DNA from: Luteibacter sp.
GTDB lineage: Bacteria > Pseudomonadota > Gammaproteobacteria > Xanthomonadales > Rhodanobacteraceae
Assembly (NCBI RefSeq): GCF_009912395.1
Contig: NZ_WNDO01000002.1
Coordinates: forward strand, 186,001-250,000
Direction: 5' to 3'
DNA length: 64,000 nt
A program made the translations under genes and the position numbers. Positions within the stretch are counted from its first letter, which is position 1; each line of letters begins with the position of its first letter. Positions 1-7,549 of the stretch are shown here, piece by piece. The notes under the pieces are model-generated. The model made no database searches, was not told the DNA's origin, and worked only from the letters and a program-made list of their open reading frames with translations.

Positions 1-221
1 TCGATCTCGGCGACATAGGCGGCGATGGTCTGGTTGACGTCGTCGGAGACGATGGTCGAGTTGGCCAGCACCTGTTCGGCCAGGGTGCGTACGGCGGATT
101 CGACTTCCTCCTTGGCCCGGATGCTCTTGGGCTTGAACTCCTTGCTCAGCAGCGCGGCGAAGTCGTTCGATTCGGCGGTCTCGGCAACGGGGGCCTGGAC
201 GGCGGCTTGCTTGGTGGCCAT
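1..221 (-). CDS. tssC: Type VI secretion sheath large subunit TssC/VipB (3' part outside the window)
   Basis: TssC pairs with TssB to build the contractile cytoplasmic sheath of the type VI secretion system. Only about the first 73 residues are present; the gene runs off the left edge. The N-terminus carries the family block beginning LLSKEFKPKS, followed by a helical stretch with VRTLAEQVLA and the SDDVNQTIAAYVAEI segment seen at TssC starts. The ATG at 221 lies 4 bases after the tssB stop codon, and the GGAG at the end of tssB serves as its ribosome binding site, so the two are translationally coupled. Confidence 0.9.
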   Translation of the reverse strand, partial: MATKQAAVQAPVAETAESNDFAALLSKEFKPKSIRAKEEVESAVRTLAEQVLANSTIVSDDVNQTIAAYVAEI

Positions 222-225
222 CGGG

Positions 226-741
226 TTACTCCTGGGCGCCGGCGGCGTCGGGTTTGGGGGCGGAGACAAGGGCGGCGAGCAGCGCCGGGTCGCGGATCGC
301 CTGGGCGATCAGTTTTTCCGCGCTGGCCTTGCCATCCAGGTAGGTGCCGAGGTTGGCCAACTGGGTGCGTGCCTGGAGCAGTTGGGCCACCGCGTCGACC
401 TTGCTCGCGACAGCGGCGGGCGTGAAGTCGTCGAGGTTCTCGAAGGTGATGTCGATTTCAAGGCTCCCTTCGCCGGTCAGCGTGTTGGGAACCGAGTACG
501 CGACCCGGGGCTTCATCGCCTGCAGGCGGCTATCGAAGTTATCGACGTCGATCTCCAGCGCCTTGCGCTGCTCGACGGGGGGAAGCTCGTCGGCGTTGGC
601 ACCGGACAGGTCGGACAGGACGCCCATCACGAAAGGGATCTGCACTTTCTTCTGCGCGCCATACAACTCGACGTCGTACTCGATCTGCACGCGTGGAGCC
701 CGGTTCCGTGCAATGAACTTCTGACTGCTCTGCTTCGACAT
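226..741 (-). CDS. tssB: Type VI secretion sheath small subunit TssB/VipA
   Basis: This 171-residue protein is the small sheath subunit that interlocks with TssC; the sheath contracts to fire the Hcp tube. It shows the family pattern: N-terminal KFIARNRAPRVQIEYDVE, then a PFVMGVLSDLSG block, and a region with LEIDITFENLDDFTP. The length is normal for TssB. I chose the ATG at 741 because it has GGAG 8 bases upstream and gives the usual MSKQSSQKF start; the longer open frame to 837 is Arg/Ser-rich and lacks family similarity. It is the first gene of the visible operon, with tssC directly behind. Confidence 0.93.
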   Translation of the reverse strand: MSKQSSQKFIARNRAPRVQIEYDVELYGAQKKVQIPFVMGVLSDLSGANADELPPVEQRKALEIDVDNFDSRLQAMKPRVAYSVPNTLTGEGSLEIDITFENLDDFTPAAVASKVDAVAQLLQARTQLANLGTYLDGKASAEKLIAQAIRDPALLAALVSAPKPDAAGAQE

Positions 742-1285
742 CTGTGGTCTCCGATCAAAGGTGACTTGCCGCATGGAGGAACTCCTCGATGGGCGCGCAT
801 GGCCCTTTGCCGCCTTCGGGCATGACTCTCCCGTCACCCGCGTCGGCGTGGGTGTGGGTTCAGGCGGTCAAGGAAGGTACGCGCGATGTTTCGACGCGCT
901 GCCCCCGTGCAGGTCTTCGAACGAAGCGATGGTCCCGTTGCCGTTCGTCAACCTGGCGATGGCGCGAAAAGAGGCTAGCAGCGCAATTCCGGGCGATTCG
1001 GCAAATGTTACGAATTGGAACGTTCCAAAGTCGGAGCGGACGGAGGAGCCCCCGAGTCGGACGATCTTCACGAATCCTTGATGGATCCGCTGAAGGGGGT
1101 AATTGCATAAGTGCTGACGGATCAGGCAGATGACGCGAAATGCGATGCCGTTCCTTGTCGGGAGACCACGAGAAGGGCGACACGCGCGTGCGGTAGTTCA
1201 GAGGGCTCGGGAGGCGCGGGCGTCATCGCTTCGCGTTGGGTCGATGCCACACCGGGGAGCAGGGCGCGAGGATTTTCGATCGCCC
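742..1285. other. Gene-poor upstream region of the tssBC operon
   Basis: No convincing gene is seen here. The only frame without shadow-like composition is a minus-strand GTG frame at 868-1071 (67 codons, beginning MKIVRLGGSSVRSDFG), which has ordinary amino-acid composition but only a weak AAGGA upstream and no family I recognise; I give it about 0.25. Base composition is less GC-rich than the neighbours around 960-1080. This interval must hold the promoter for tssBC, but I cannot place it confidently. Confidence 0.4.
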
Positions 1286-1490
1286 ATAAAAAAACGCCGC
1301 CGGTGGACTCCTGTCCACCAGCGGCTTGTCCGGTGAGTCCATGACACGTGAAATGCGAGTTGCTCGCTCCTTTCACGTTTACGTCACGTCCCTCCGGTGA
1401 GGTGACTACCCTGTCACCTCATCAGGTCGATCGTCCCCACGATCGACCCGGGCTCGCCGTCTCTCGACGGCGGCTCCCCCACATCGATGA
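1286..1490 (-). ncRNA. Candidate structured small RNA with GGA-rich hairpins (Rsm/CsrB-like)
   Basis: Read on the minus strand, this stretch folds into five consecutive hairpins: stems 1457-1461/1466-1470 (extendable by 2 bp), 1425-1434/1439-1448 (perfect 10 bp, loop GGGG), 1399-1406/1413-1420 (8 bp, loop AGGGTA), 1346-1353/1371-1378 with inner 1355-1359/1363-1367 (GGA in the bulge), and a terminator stem whose loop is AGGA followed by seven U. Nine GGA triplets occur, three in ANGGA form. Exposed GGA in loops is the hallmark of RNAs that sequester RsmA/CsrA. It lies just 3' of the histidine kinase gene, so it could be an independent RNA or a processed 3' UTR. No clear promoter was found. Function is inferred. 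Confidence 0.5.
1288..1325 (-). terminator. Rho-independent terminator of the structured RNA / kinase transcript
   Basis: Minus-strand stem GCCGC + GGTGGAC paired with GTCCACC + GCGGC around the tetraloop AGGA, followed by G and seven T. The seven-base inner stem is perfect, with one mismatch before the outer five-base stem. Confidence 0.85.
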
Positions 1491-1509
1491 AAGAATCGTA
1501 ACGAAGCGT

Positions 1510-3129
1510 TCACTGTCCGGGTATTGGAAAATTTCCTATGTGGGTTCCGATACTTGTGCTGCGAAGCAACACGCGTAGGTGAAGTCCTACGGGCTCTGGG
1601 CGGATCCGGAAGAGGCCGCCGAGCGCCGTGACACGGTCGCTCATGCCCTGCAGCCCGCGTCCGCCACCGTCGGTCCGGACCGGCCGGGGCGTTGACGGTA
1701 AGCCTGCGCCGTCATCACGTATGTCAAGGACGGCAACGGGACCGCTGTCCCGGAGGCCGATCCTGAGGCGAAGGCGAAGTTCGCGGGCCCCGGAATGACG
1801 GACCACGTTCGTCGCGCTCTCCTGGACGATGCGGTAGAGGGCCGTCAGGGTGTCTTCGTCGAGCAGTCGCGGCTCGCCCCGCAGGTCGGTGATGTAGCTG
1901 ATGCCGGCGGCCGCGAGCATGTCGCGGATGGGGCCTTCGTCCAGGGCGCGGAGCAGGCCGAATTCGTCGAGTACCGAGGGGCGCAGGCTGTCCAGCATTT
2001 TGTGCAGGGCCCGTCGCATGTGGCCGAGGATGCCGTTGATGGAGCGGCCGATGTCGTCCAGGCCGGCGTCTCCCAAGCGGTTCTGGGCGAGCTTCAGGTG
2101 GGTCTGGATGGCGGTGAGGTTCTGGCCCAACTCGTCGTGCAGCTCGGAGGCCATGTGCCGGCGCAGGTTTTCCTCCGCCTGCAGGTTGCCTCGGGCCGCG
2201 TCCCGAAGCTGGCGGGCGAGCTGGTCGAGGCGCTGGTTGGCGGCGGCGAGATGGGTGTTCTGCTGGGCGACCCGCTCGCTGCTGCGCCGCAGGGCATCGG
2301 TGGCCGCGCCGAGCATGAGCGTGCCGGTGCCGGCCACGGCGAGGAACAGGTGGGCGGCGGCCGTGGGCGCGCCACGGCCGATCATGTCCTCGGTGACGTT
2401 AAGGCCCACGCTGGTGATGAGCATCGCCAGGCCGGCGCCACGCCAGCCATGGCGGAAGGCGAAGAACAGCACGGGCGCCAGGGAGAGCACGCGGGCGAAC
2501 TGCGGCTGGGGCGAGTACTCGGCCAGGGTGATGAGGATGGCCAGGGAGGGCAGCATTACCAACAAGCCATCGAGCAGCAGCTCGGCCATGGCCGCCTGGG
2601 TGGGACGCTCGCGGAACACCAGCACGAGCACCGGCACCACCAGCAGCACGCCGAGATAATTGCCCAGCAGGTCGCTGCCGAACGTGGTGCCGAGCATCTC
2701 GACCGGGGCGGCGGGATGCATGGTTGCCATCATGGCGGCATTGCCCACCGTGGCGACGGTGGCGGTGACCATGGCCGACAAGAGCAGGCGGGCGACGTCT
2801 TCCGGTGTGCTTAGGCTGGCGTGCAGATGGGCCCGGCGCAGCAGCCAGAGACAGGCGGCGACCATGAGCGGTTCGGGTACGTCACCCAGGACGAAGCCCG
2901 CGCCGGTGATGGGTAGTCCGCTTCGCCATTCGCAGTAGCCGCTCGCCGCGACCTCCGCCATCAGGATCCACAACCAGTTGCGGGTGGGTGCCAGCAGCAA
3001 TGCGCCGAAGCGAAGACCGAAGGGGATGACCCAGAAGGGTTGCTCGGTAGGCCAGACAAGGATCCACGCCAGGGCGTAGCCGATGGCGGAGAGCGGGCCG
3101 GCGAAACGATAGAGCGCGTGTAGTCGCAT
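1510..3129 (-). CDS. Membrane sensor histidine kinase, MASE1 type, HisKA_3 family
   Basis: This 539-residue protein looks like a sensor kinase: residues about 1-280 form a multi-pass MASE1-like membrane sensor, followed by a coiled linker (SERVAQQNTHLAAANQRLDQL) and a HisKA_3 dimerisation domain. The phosphoacceptor box is ELHDELGQ near residue 331. The ATPase domain has an N-box (ATNVVRHSGA) and a glycine box (GRGLQGMSDRV). It is divergent from a NarL-type regulator gene 86 bp away, so the pair probably forms one two-component system. A TAACAT hexamer lies 6 bases before the ATG, which suggests a leaderless transcript. The sensed signal is unknown. Confidence 0.88.
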   Translation of the reverse strand: MRLHALYRFAGPLSAIGYALAWILVWPTEQPFWVIPFGLRFGALLLAPTRNWLWILMAEVAASGYCEWRSGLPITGAGFVLGDVPEPLMVAACLWLLRRAHLHASLSTPEDVARLLLSAMVTATVATVGNAAMMATMHPAAPVEMLGTTFGSDLLGNYLGVLLVVPVLVLVFRERPTQAAMAELLLDGLLVMLPSLAILITLAEYSPQPQFARVLSLAPVLFFAFRHGWRGAGLAMLITSVGLNVTEDMIGRGAPTAAAHLFLAVAGTGTLMLGAATDALRRSSERVAQQNTHLAAANQRLDQLARQLRDAARGNLQAEENLRRHMASELHDELGQNLTAIQTHLKLAQNRLGDAGLDDIGRSINGILGHMRRALHKMLDSLRPSVLDEFGLLRALDEGPIRDMLAAAGISYITDLRGEPRLLDEDTLTALYRIVQESATNVVRHSGARELRLRLRIGLRDSGPVAVLDIRDDGAGLPSTPRPVRTDGGGRGLQGMSDRVTALGGLFRIRPEPVGLHLRVLLRSTSIGTHIGNFPIPGQ

Positions 3130-3215
3130 GGACGAATGTTACACGTCGGCTGGCCGTGTCCGTCCTCTGGCGAAAGTCGCGCGCATGTGTGGGCGTTGCC
3201 TGCTACATTCTGCGA
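3130..3215. promoter_or_regulatory. Divergent promoter region with apparently leaderless starts
   Basis: On the plus strand an extended -10 element TGCTACATT (3201-3209) ends 6 bases before the regulator ATG at 3216. On the minus strand TAACAT ends 6 bases before the kinase ATG at 3129. Both spacings would place transcription starts at or next to the start codons. Neither gene has a Shine-Dalgarno sequence. No clear -35 was recognised. Confidence 0.5.
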
Positions 3216-3845
3216 ATGCCAAGAATCGTCCTCGTAGATGACCACGCCATCGTCCGTGAAGGCTTCAAGCGCCTCATCGAGCTGGAACCCGACCTGGATG
3301 TCGTCGCCGAAGCCCGCAATGCCGATGAGGCGGTAGACGCCGTCACCCAACACCGTCCCGATCTCGTGGCGGTCGATCTTTCCCTGCCCGATGGCAGCGG
3401 CCTGCCGCTGATCGAGCACCTGGGCAGCATCTCCCCGGACATGCGCATCGTGGTGCTGAGCATGCACGACGGCGAGCCCTATGTGTCCGAGGCCCTGCGT
3501 CGTGGCGCGCGCGGTTACGTCACGAAAGGGGTGGCGCCGGAGGAACTGGTCGAGGCAGTTCGCGCGGTGCTGTCCGGTGAGCAGTATCTCAGCTCGGACC
3601 TTCGCGAACGCCGCCTGGCCCGGCCGTCGGCCGACCTCGACCCCATGAGCAAGCTGACCGCCCGCGAGCGCGAGGTGTTCCTGTTGCTGGCGGCCGGTCG
3701 TGCGCCCAAGCAGGTGGCCGCCGAGCTGGGGATCGGACAGAAGACGATCTACATCCACCGTGCTGCGGTGATGAACAAGCTCAACGCGGGGTCGGAACTG
3801 GATCTCTACCGCATGGCGCAAGAGCGCGGCCTCATCCGCTCTTGA
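3216..3845 (+). CDS. NarL/FixJ-family two-component response regulator
   Basis: This 209-residue protein begins with a receiver domain (VLVDDHAIVREG with the acidic pocket, phosphoacceptor D in LVAVDLSLPDGSG, switch residues VLSMHD and the lysine in YVTKG) and ends with a LuxR-type helix-turn-helix (LTAREREVFLLLAAGRAPKQVAAELGIGQKTIYIHRAAVMNKL). It should bind DNA after phosphorylation by the divergent kinase. I use the ATG at 3216 because it starts exactly at the receiver beta-strand MPRIVLVDD and follows an extended -10; the longer frame from 3156 would add 20 unrelated residues across the promoter. Confidence 0.9.
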   Translation: MPRIVLVDDHAIVREGFKRLIELEPDLDVVAEARNADEAVDAVTQHRPDLVAVDLSLPDGSGLPLIEHLGSISPDMRIVVLSMHDGEPYVSEALRRGARGYVTKGVAPEELVEAVRAVLSGEQYLSSDLRERRLARPSADLDPMSKLTAREREVFLLLAAGRAPKQVAAELGIGQKTIYIHRAAVMNKLNAGSELDLYRMAQERGLIRS

Positions 3846-3848
3846 TGG

Positions 3849-3918
3849 TGTAGGAGCGCGCTTGCGCGCGATGTCTGCCGTACCGCGAGCACCCATCGCG
3901 CGCAAGCGCGCTCCTACA
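3849..3918. repeat. Inverted REP pair (REPIN-like)
   Basis: TAGGAGCGCGCTTGCGCGCGA at 3851 is repeated in reverse complement ending at 3917, separated by about 22 bp. The same 21-25-bp unit recurs at 10744, 10930, 11804-11990, 13251 and 63129. It lies between the convergent regulator and recN genes and could act as a bidirectional transcript end. Confidence 0.85.
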
Positions 3919-3930
3919 TGTCGGGCGCGG

Positions 3931-5601
3931 TTAGCTTTGGGCGCGGTCCAGCATCTTCTTCGCGTGCGCGCGGGTTTCCTTCGTGATTTCCACGCCACCG
4001 AGCATGCGCGAGATTTCCTCGCGGCGACCGGCGGCGTCGAGCGCCTGGATGCGGGTGCGGGTGGCTTCGCCGTCGCTGGCCTTGGAGACCTGCAAGTGCG
4101 CATGACCCTGGGCCGCCACCTGGGGCAGGTGGGTGACGCAAAGCACCTGTACGCGCTCGCCGAGGGCGCGCAGCTTCTGGCCCACCACTTCGGCCACGGC
4201 GCCGCCGATGCCGGTGTCCACTTCGTCGAAGATCATGCAGCCGATGTTGTCGTTGCCCAGGGTGGCGACTTCGATGGCGAGGCTGATGCGTGCCAGTTCG
4301 CCACCGGAGGCAACCTTGCGTAGCGGGCGCGGCGGCTGGCCGGGGTTGGCGCTGACCAGCAGCTCGCAACGCTCGCGACCCTGCGGATCGGGATCGTCGC
4401 CCTCGACCGGCTCCAGCGAGACTTCCAGTCGTCCGCCGGACATGCCCAGCTCGCCCATCAGGGCGGCGACGGTGCTGCCCAGCCGCTTGGCGGCATCGAC
4501 GCGAGCGGCCGAGAGCAGCTTCGCGGCGTCGTTCCAGGCCGTGTGCAGGCGGTCGCGCTCGCGACCCAGCCGCTCCAGCGCGTCGCCGGCACCTTCGAGC
4601 TCAGCCAGCCGTTCGCGGACGTCGTCCGCCTTGGCGACGAGATCCTCGATGGGCAGGCGATAGCGGCGCGAGAGGTCGTGCAGATGGGTGAGGTGGGTGT
4701 CGACCTCGGAAAGGCGTTCGGGGTCCAGTTCCACGTCCTGCGCGTAGCGGCTCAGGCCGTCCACGGCTTCGCCCACCTGGATCTGGGCGCTGTCCAGCAG
4801 TTCCAGCGTGGGGGCGAGCGTGGCGTCCAGTTCCGCCAGGCGGGAGAGTTCGGCGTGGGCCCGCAGCAGGGCGCGACCGATGGCGAATTCGCTTTCGCCG
4901 TCGAGCAGCTCGACCACGCCATTGGCGCCTTCGGCGAGGCGGCCCGCGTTGGCAAGGCGGCGATGCAGGGCTTCGAGTTCCTCGAGCGCGGCGGGCGCGA
5001 GCGCCCAGCGGTCGAGGTCTTCCAGCTCGTGGCGGAGGAGGTCGATCTGTTGTTCGCGATCGTCGCCACCCGACAGCGTGCGGATGCGGGCGACCGCGTC
5101 GCGCCACGCCTTGGCGGTGTCGCGCACGGCGGCCAGGCGCTCGTCATTGCCAGCGTAGGCGTCGAGCAGTGTCATCTGGTGCTGGCGGGAGAGCAGGGCC
5201 TGGTGTTCGTGCTGGCCGTGGATCTCGACGATGAGCGCGGCCAGTGCCGACATCTGCGCCAGGCTGGCCGGGCGGCCGTTGATCCACCCGCGGGTGCCGC
5301 CTTCGGCGCGGATCACGCGGCGAAGCTGGCAGGTGTCGCCATCGTCGAGTTCCTCCTGGCGCAACCAGTCGGCCGCCTCGGGCAGGCCGCCCAGGTCGAA
5401 TTCGGCGGCGAGTTCGGCGCGATCGCTGCCGGCACGGACCATGCCGCTGTCGGCGCGGGCGCCTGCGAGGAGCATCAGCGCGTCCACGAGCAACGACTTG
5501 CCGGCGCCGGTCTCGCCGCTGACCACGGTGAGGCCGGGTCCGAAGGCGATCTCGGCTTCTTCGACGACGGCGAACTGACGGACGTAGAGCGAGGTGAGCA
5601 T
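3931..5601 (-). CDS. recN: DNA repair ATPase RecN
   Basis: RecN is an SMC-like ATPase that acts in recombinational repair of double-strand breaks. This 556-residue protein has the Walker A box GETGAGKS near residue 30, a long central coiled coil, the ABC signature ASGGELARISLAIE and a Walker B block MIFDEVDTGIGG. The length is typical. The ATG at 5601 starts MLTSLYVRQFAVVEEAEI, the standard RecN N-terminus; the frame continuing to 5730 is not conserved. It is divergent from hrcA, as in Xanthomonas genomes. Confidence 0.96.
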   Translation of the reverse strand: MLTSLYVRQFAVVEEAEIAFGPGLTVVSGETGAGKSLLVDALMLLAGARADSGMVRAGSDRAELAAEFDLGGLPEAADWLRQEELDDGDTCQLRRVIRAEGGTRGWINGRPASLAQMSALAALIVEIHGQHEHQALLSRQHQMTLLDAYAGNDERLAAVRDTAKAWRDAVARIRTLSGGDDREQQIDLLRHELEDLDRWALAPAALEELEALHRRLANAGRLAEGANGVVELLDGESEFAIGRALLRAHAELSRLAELDATLAPTLELLDSAQIQVGEAVDGLSRYAQDVELDPERLSEVDTHLTHLHDLSRRYRLPIEDLVAKADDVRERLAELEGAGDALERLGRERDRLHTAWNDAAKLLSAARVDAAKRLGSTVAALMGELGMSGGRLEVSLEPVEGDDPDPQGRERCELLVSANPGQPPRPLRKVASGGELARISLAIEVATLGNDNIGCMIFDEVDTGIGGAVAEVVGQKLRALGERVQVLCVTHLPQVAAQGHAHLQVSKASDGEATRTRIQALDAAGRREEISRMLGGVEITKETRAHAKKMLDRAQS

Positions 5602-5667
5602 GGGCACCGGAGGGCGGCGAAAGGAATCGCGGCGATTGTAGCCGGAGGCGTGTCGCAGAAGCCGAGA

Positions 5668-5697
5668 CTTGCAAGCTGGGCGCACAGACCTTATTGA
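5668..5697 (+). promoter_or_regulatory. Possible heat-shock promoter of hrcA
   Basis: CTTGCAA (5668-5674), a 14-bp spacer and CCTTATTGA (5689-5697) resemble the sigma-32 pattern CTTGAAA / CCCCATNT. The same bases also allow a sigma-70 reading, TTGCAA-N17-TATTGA. No CIRCE element (TTAGCACTC-N9-GAGTGCTAA) is visible near hrcA. Confidence 0.4.
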
Positions 5698-5738
5698 TAG
5701 CGCCTTCGCACCGATGAACTTCCGGCCCACCCACGCGC

Positions 5739-6797
5739 ATGAATCCGTTCCATGGACACGACATCGATGCCCGCGCGCGCCGGCTGCTACGGACCCTGAT
5801 ATCCCAGTATCTGTCGGACGGCGAGCCCGTGGGCTCGCGGACCCTGGCGAAGTCGTCCGGGCTGGAAGTGAGTCCGGCCACCATCCGCAACATCATGGCC
5901 GACCTCGAAGAAGCCGGCCTGGTGGCCTCGCCGCATACCTCGGCCGGGCGGGTGCCCACGCCGCGCGGCCTGCGGCTGTTCGTGGACAGCCTGCTCGAAC
6001 TCAAGCCGCTGCCGCGCGACGAGATGGCGCGCCTGCAGGGCGGCCTGCCGCCGCACCAGACGACCACGCGCGACCTGCTCGGCAACGTGTCCAACCTGCT
6101 TTCGGCGATGACCCACTTCGCGGGCGTGGTCACGGTGCCGCGACAGGGTGACTTTCCCTTGCGTCACATCGACTTCGTGAACCTGCCGGATGCCCGGGTG
6201 CTGGTCATCCTGGTGTTCTCGGACAACCAGGTGCAGAACCGCGTGGTCCAGCTGGCCCGTCCGCTGGAGAGCGGCGAGCTGGAGCAGGCCGCCAGCTACC
6301 TCAATGCCCAGTTCGCCGGTTTCCGCCTCGCCGATATCCGCGCCCACCTGGCGGCGGAGCTGCGCGAGGCCGGTGGCGAGCTGAACCGCACGCTGTCCGG
6401 CGTGGTGGAGCTGGCCACGGCTTCGTTCGGCGACCAGGACGCCGACGACGTGTTGGTCAGTGGCCAGACCAACCTGATGGGTTATTCCGAGCTGGCCGAC
6501 ATCGATCGGCTTCGCGACCTCTTCGACGCCTTCCAGCAGAAGCGCGACCTGCTTCAGCTCATGGAAATGTGCGTCAAAGCCCCGGGCGTACGCCTGTTCA
6601 TCGGCGAGGAGTCCGGTTTCTCGGCCCTCGACGGGTGCAGCATCGTCACCGCCACCTACGGCACGAAGGGCCGCATGCTGGGCGCGATCGGAGTTATTGG
6701 ACCGACGCGTATGGCATATGAGCGGGTCATTCCGGTGGTGCAGGCCACTGCCGGACTGCTCAGCGACGCCTTGAATCGCGCCGCGGCGACCTCATAA
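5739..6797 (+). CDS. hrcA: Heat-inducible transcription repressor HrcA
   Basis: HrcA represses chaperone operons by binding CIRCE operators. The 352-residue protein has the N-terminal winged-helix DNA-binding block (ARRLLRTLISQYLSDGEPVGSRTLAKSSGLEVSPATIRNIMADLE, split over residues about 10-55), the conserved TSAGRVPTPRGLRLFVDSLL segment, and the C-terminal GAF-like domain with FIGEESG and the closing LGAIGVIGPTRMAYERVIPVV. It begins the hrcA-grpE-dnaK-dnaJ cluster. As no CIRCE is visible in this window, its target is probably elsewhere, for example groESL. The ATG lacks a good Shine-Dalgarno, but the family N-terminus fits. Confidence 0.96.
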   Translation: MNPFHGHDIDARARRLLRTLISQYLSDGEPVGSRTLAKSSGLEVSPATIRNIMADLEEAGLVASPHTSAGRVPTPRGLRLFVDSLLELKPLPRDEMARLQGGLPPHQTTTRDLLGNVSNLLSAMTHFAGVVTVPRQGDFPLRHIDFVNLPDARVLVILVFSDNQVQNRVVQLARPLESGELEQAASYLNAQFAGFRLADIRAHLAAELREAGGELNRTLSGVVELATASFGDQDADDVLVSGQTNLMGYSELADIDRLRDLFDAFQQKRDLLQLMEMCVKAPGVRLFIGEESGFSALDGCSIVTATYGTKGRMLGAIGVIGPTRMAYERVIPVVQATAGLLSDALNRAAATS

Positions 6798-6883
6798 ACC
6801 GCCCCGGGAGGCGGGTTTACTATTTCCCGCGAATGTTCGGCCCCTCCGTGGGATGGGCCGGTTAGCTGACATTTGGAGACATC

Positions 6884-7417
6884 ATGCAGAACAACGATCC
6901 CCATGTGCCGGATCCGGCGCAGGAAAGCGGCGCCGACTACGGCGTGAACGCGGACCTCGACGCACTGACCGCCAAGCTGGCGGCCCTCGAATCCGACCTG
7001 TCCCAGGCGCGCGAGACGGTATTGCGCGAGCGGGCGGAGATCGAAAACCAGCGTCGTCGCCTCCAGCGCGATCTGGACCAGGCTCGCCGCTTCGCCAACG
7101 AGAAGCTGCTTGGCGAGCTGCTGCCGGTCTACGACGGCCTGGCCCTGGGCCTGTCGAACGAGAGCGCGGATGCGAAGACCCTGCGCGAAGGCCTCGAGCT
7201 GACGCTGAAGCAGCTGGAAAAGGTGACCCAGGCCAACGGCCTGACCCTGGTCGATCCGCTGCACCAGCCGTTCAACCCGGAACACCATCAGGCGATCAGC
7301 TCGGTCGAGTCGAACGAGCATGCGCCGAACACCGTCGTGGCCGTGGTCCAGAAGGGCTTCGTGCTGAACGATCGTCTGCTGCGTCCGGCGCTCGTCGCCG
7401 TGGTGCGCGACAACTGA
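6884..7417 (+). CDS. grpE: Nucleotide exchange factor GrpE
   Basis: GrpE drives ADP release from DnaK. The 177-residue product has a long N-terminal coiled coil (LTAKLAALESDLSQARETVLRERAEIENQRRR, residues about 27-60) and a C-terminal beta domain with FNPEHHQAISSVE and VVAVVQKGFVLNDRLLRPALVAV. GGAG lies 5 bases before the ATG. A hairpin of about 7 bp followed by three T (6796-6818) sits between hrcA and this gene and may attenuate transcription. Confidence 0.96.
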   Translation: MQNNDPHVPDPAQESGADYGVNADLDALTAKLAALESDLSQARETVLRERAEIENQRRRLQRDLDQARRFANEKLLGELLPVYDGLALGLSNESADAKTLREGLELTLKQLEKVTQANGLTLVDPLHQPFNPEHHQAISSVESNEHAPNTVVAVVQKGFVLNDRLLRPALVAVVRDN

Positions 7418-7470
7418 ACGAAAGCCCGCCGCATGTGCTTCATCGGCATGCGACGGGATCTCACAAGGCA

Positions 7471-7498
7471 TTGAATCGTTGGGGCGCAGCCCCACTTT
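7471..7498 (+). promoter_or_regulatory. Sigma-32-like promoter of dnaK
   Basis: TTGAAT (7471-7476) and CCCCACTTT (7490-7498) are separated by 13 bp, close to the sigma-32 consensus CTTGAAA-N(11-16)-CCCCATNT. The second box overlaps a short hairpin, GGGGC-GCA-GCCCC. It lies 52 bp before the dnaK start. Confidence 0.6.
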
Positions 7499-7549
7499 CA
7501 TCACAGCAGCGGCCGCGGGGGCCGCATTGAATTTCGGAGCAACTTCATC

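Noticed and set aside
5602-5738. CIRCE operator upstream of hrcA
   Set aside because: No TTAGCACTC-N9-GAGTGCTAA or close variant is present.
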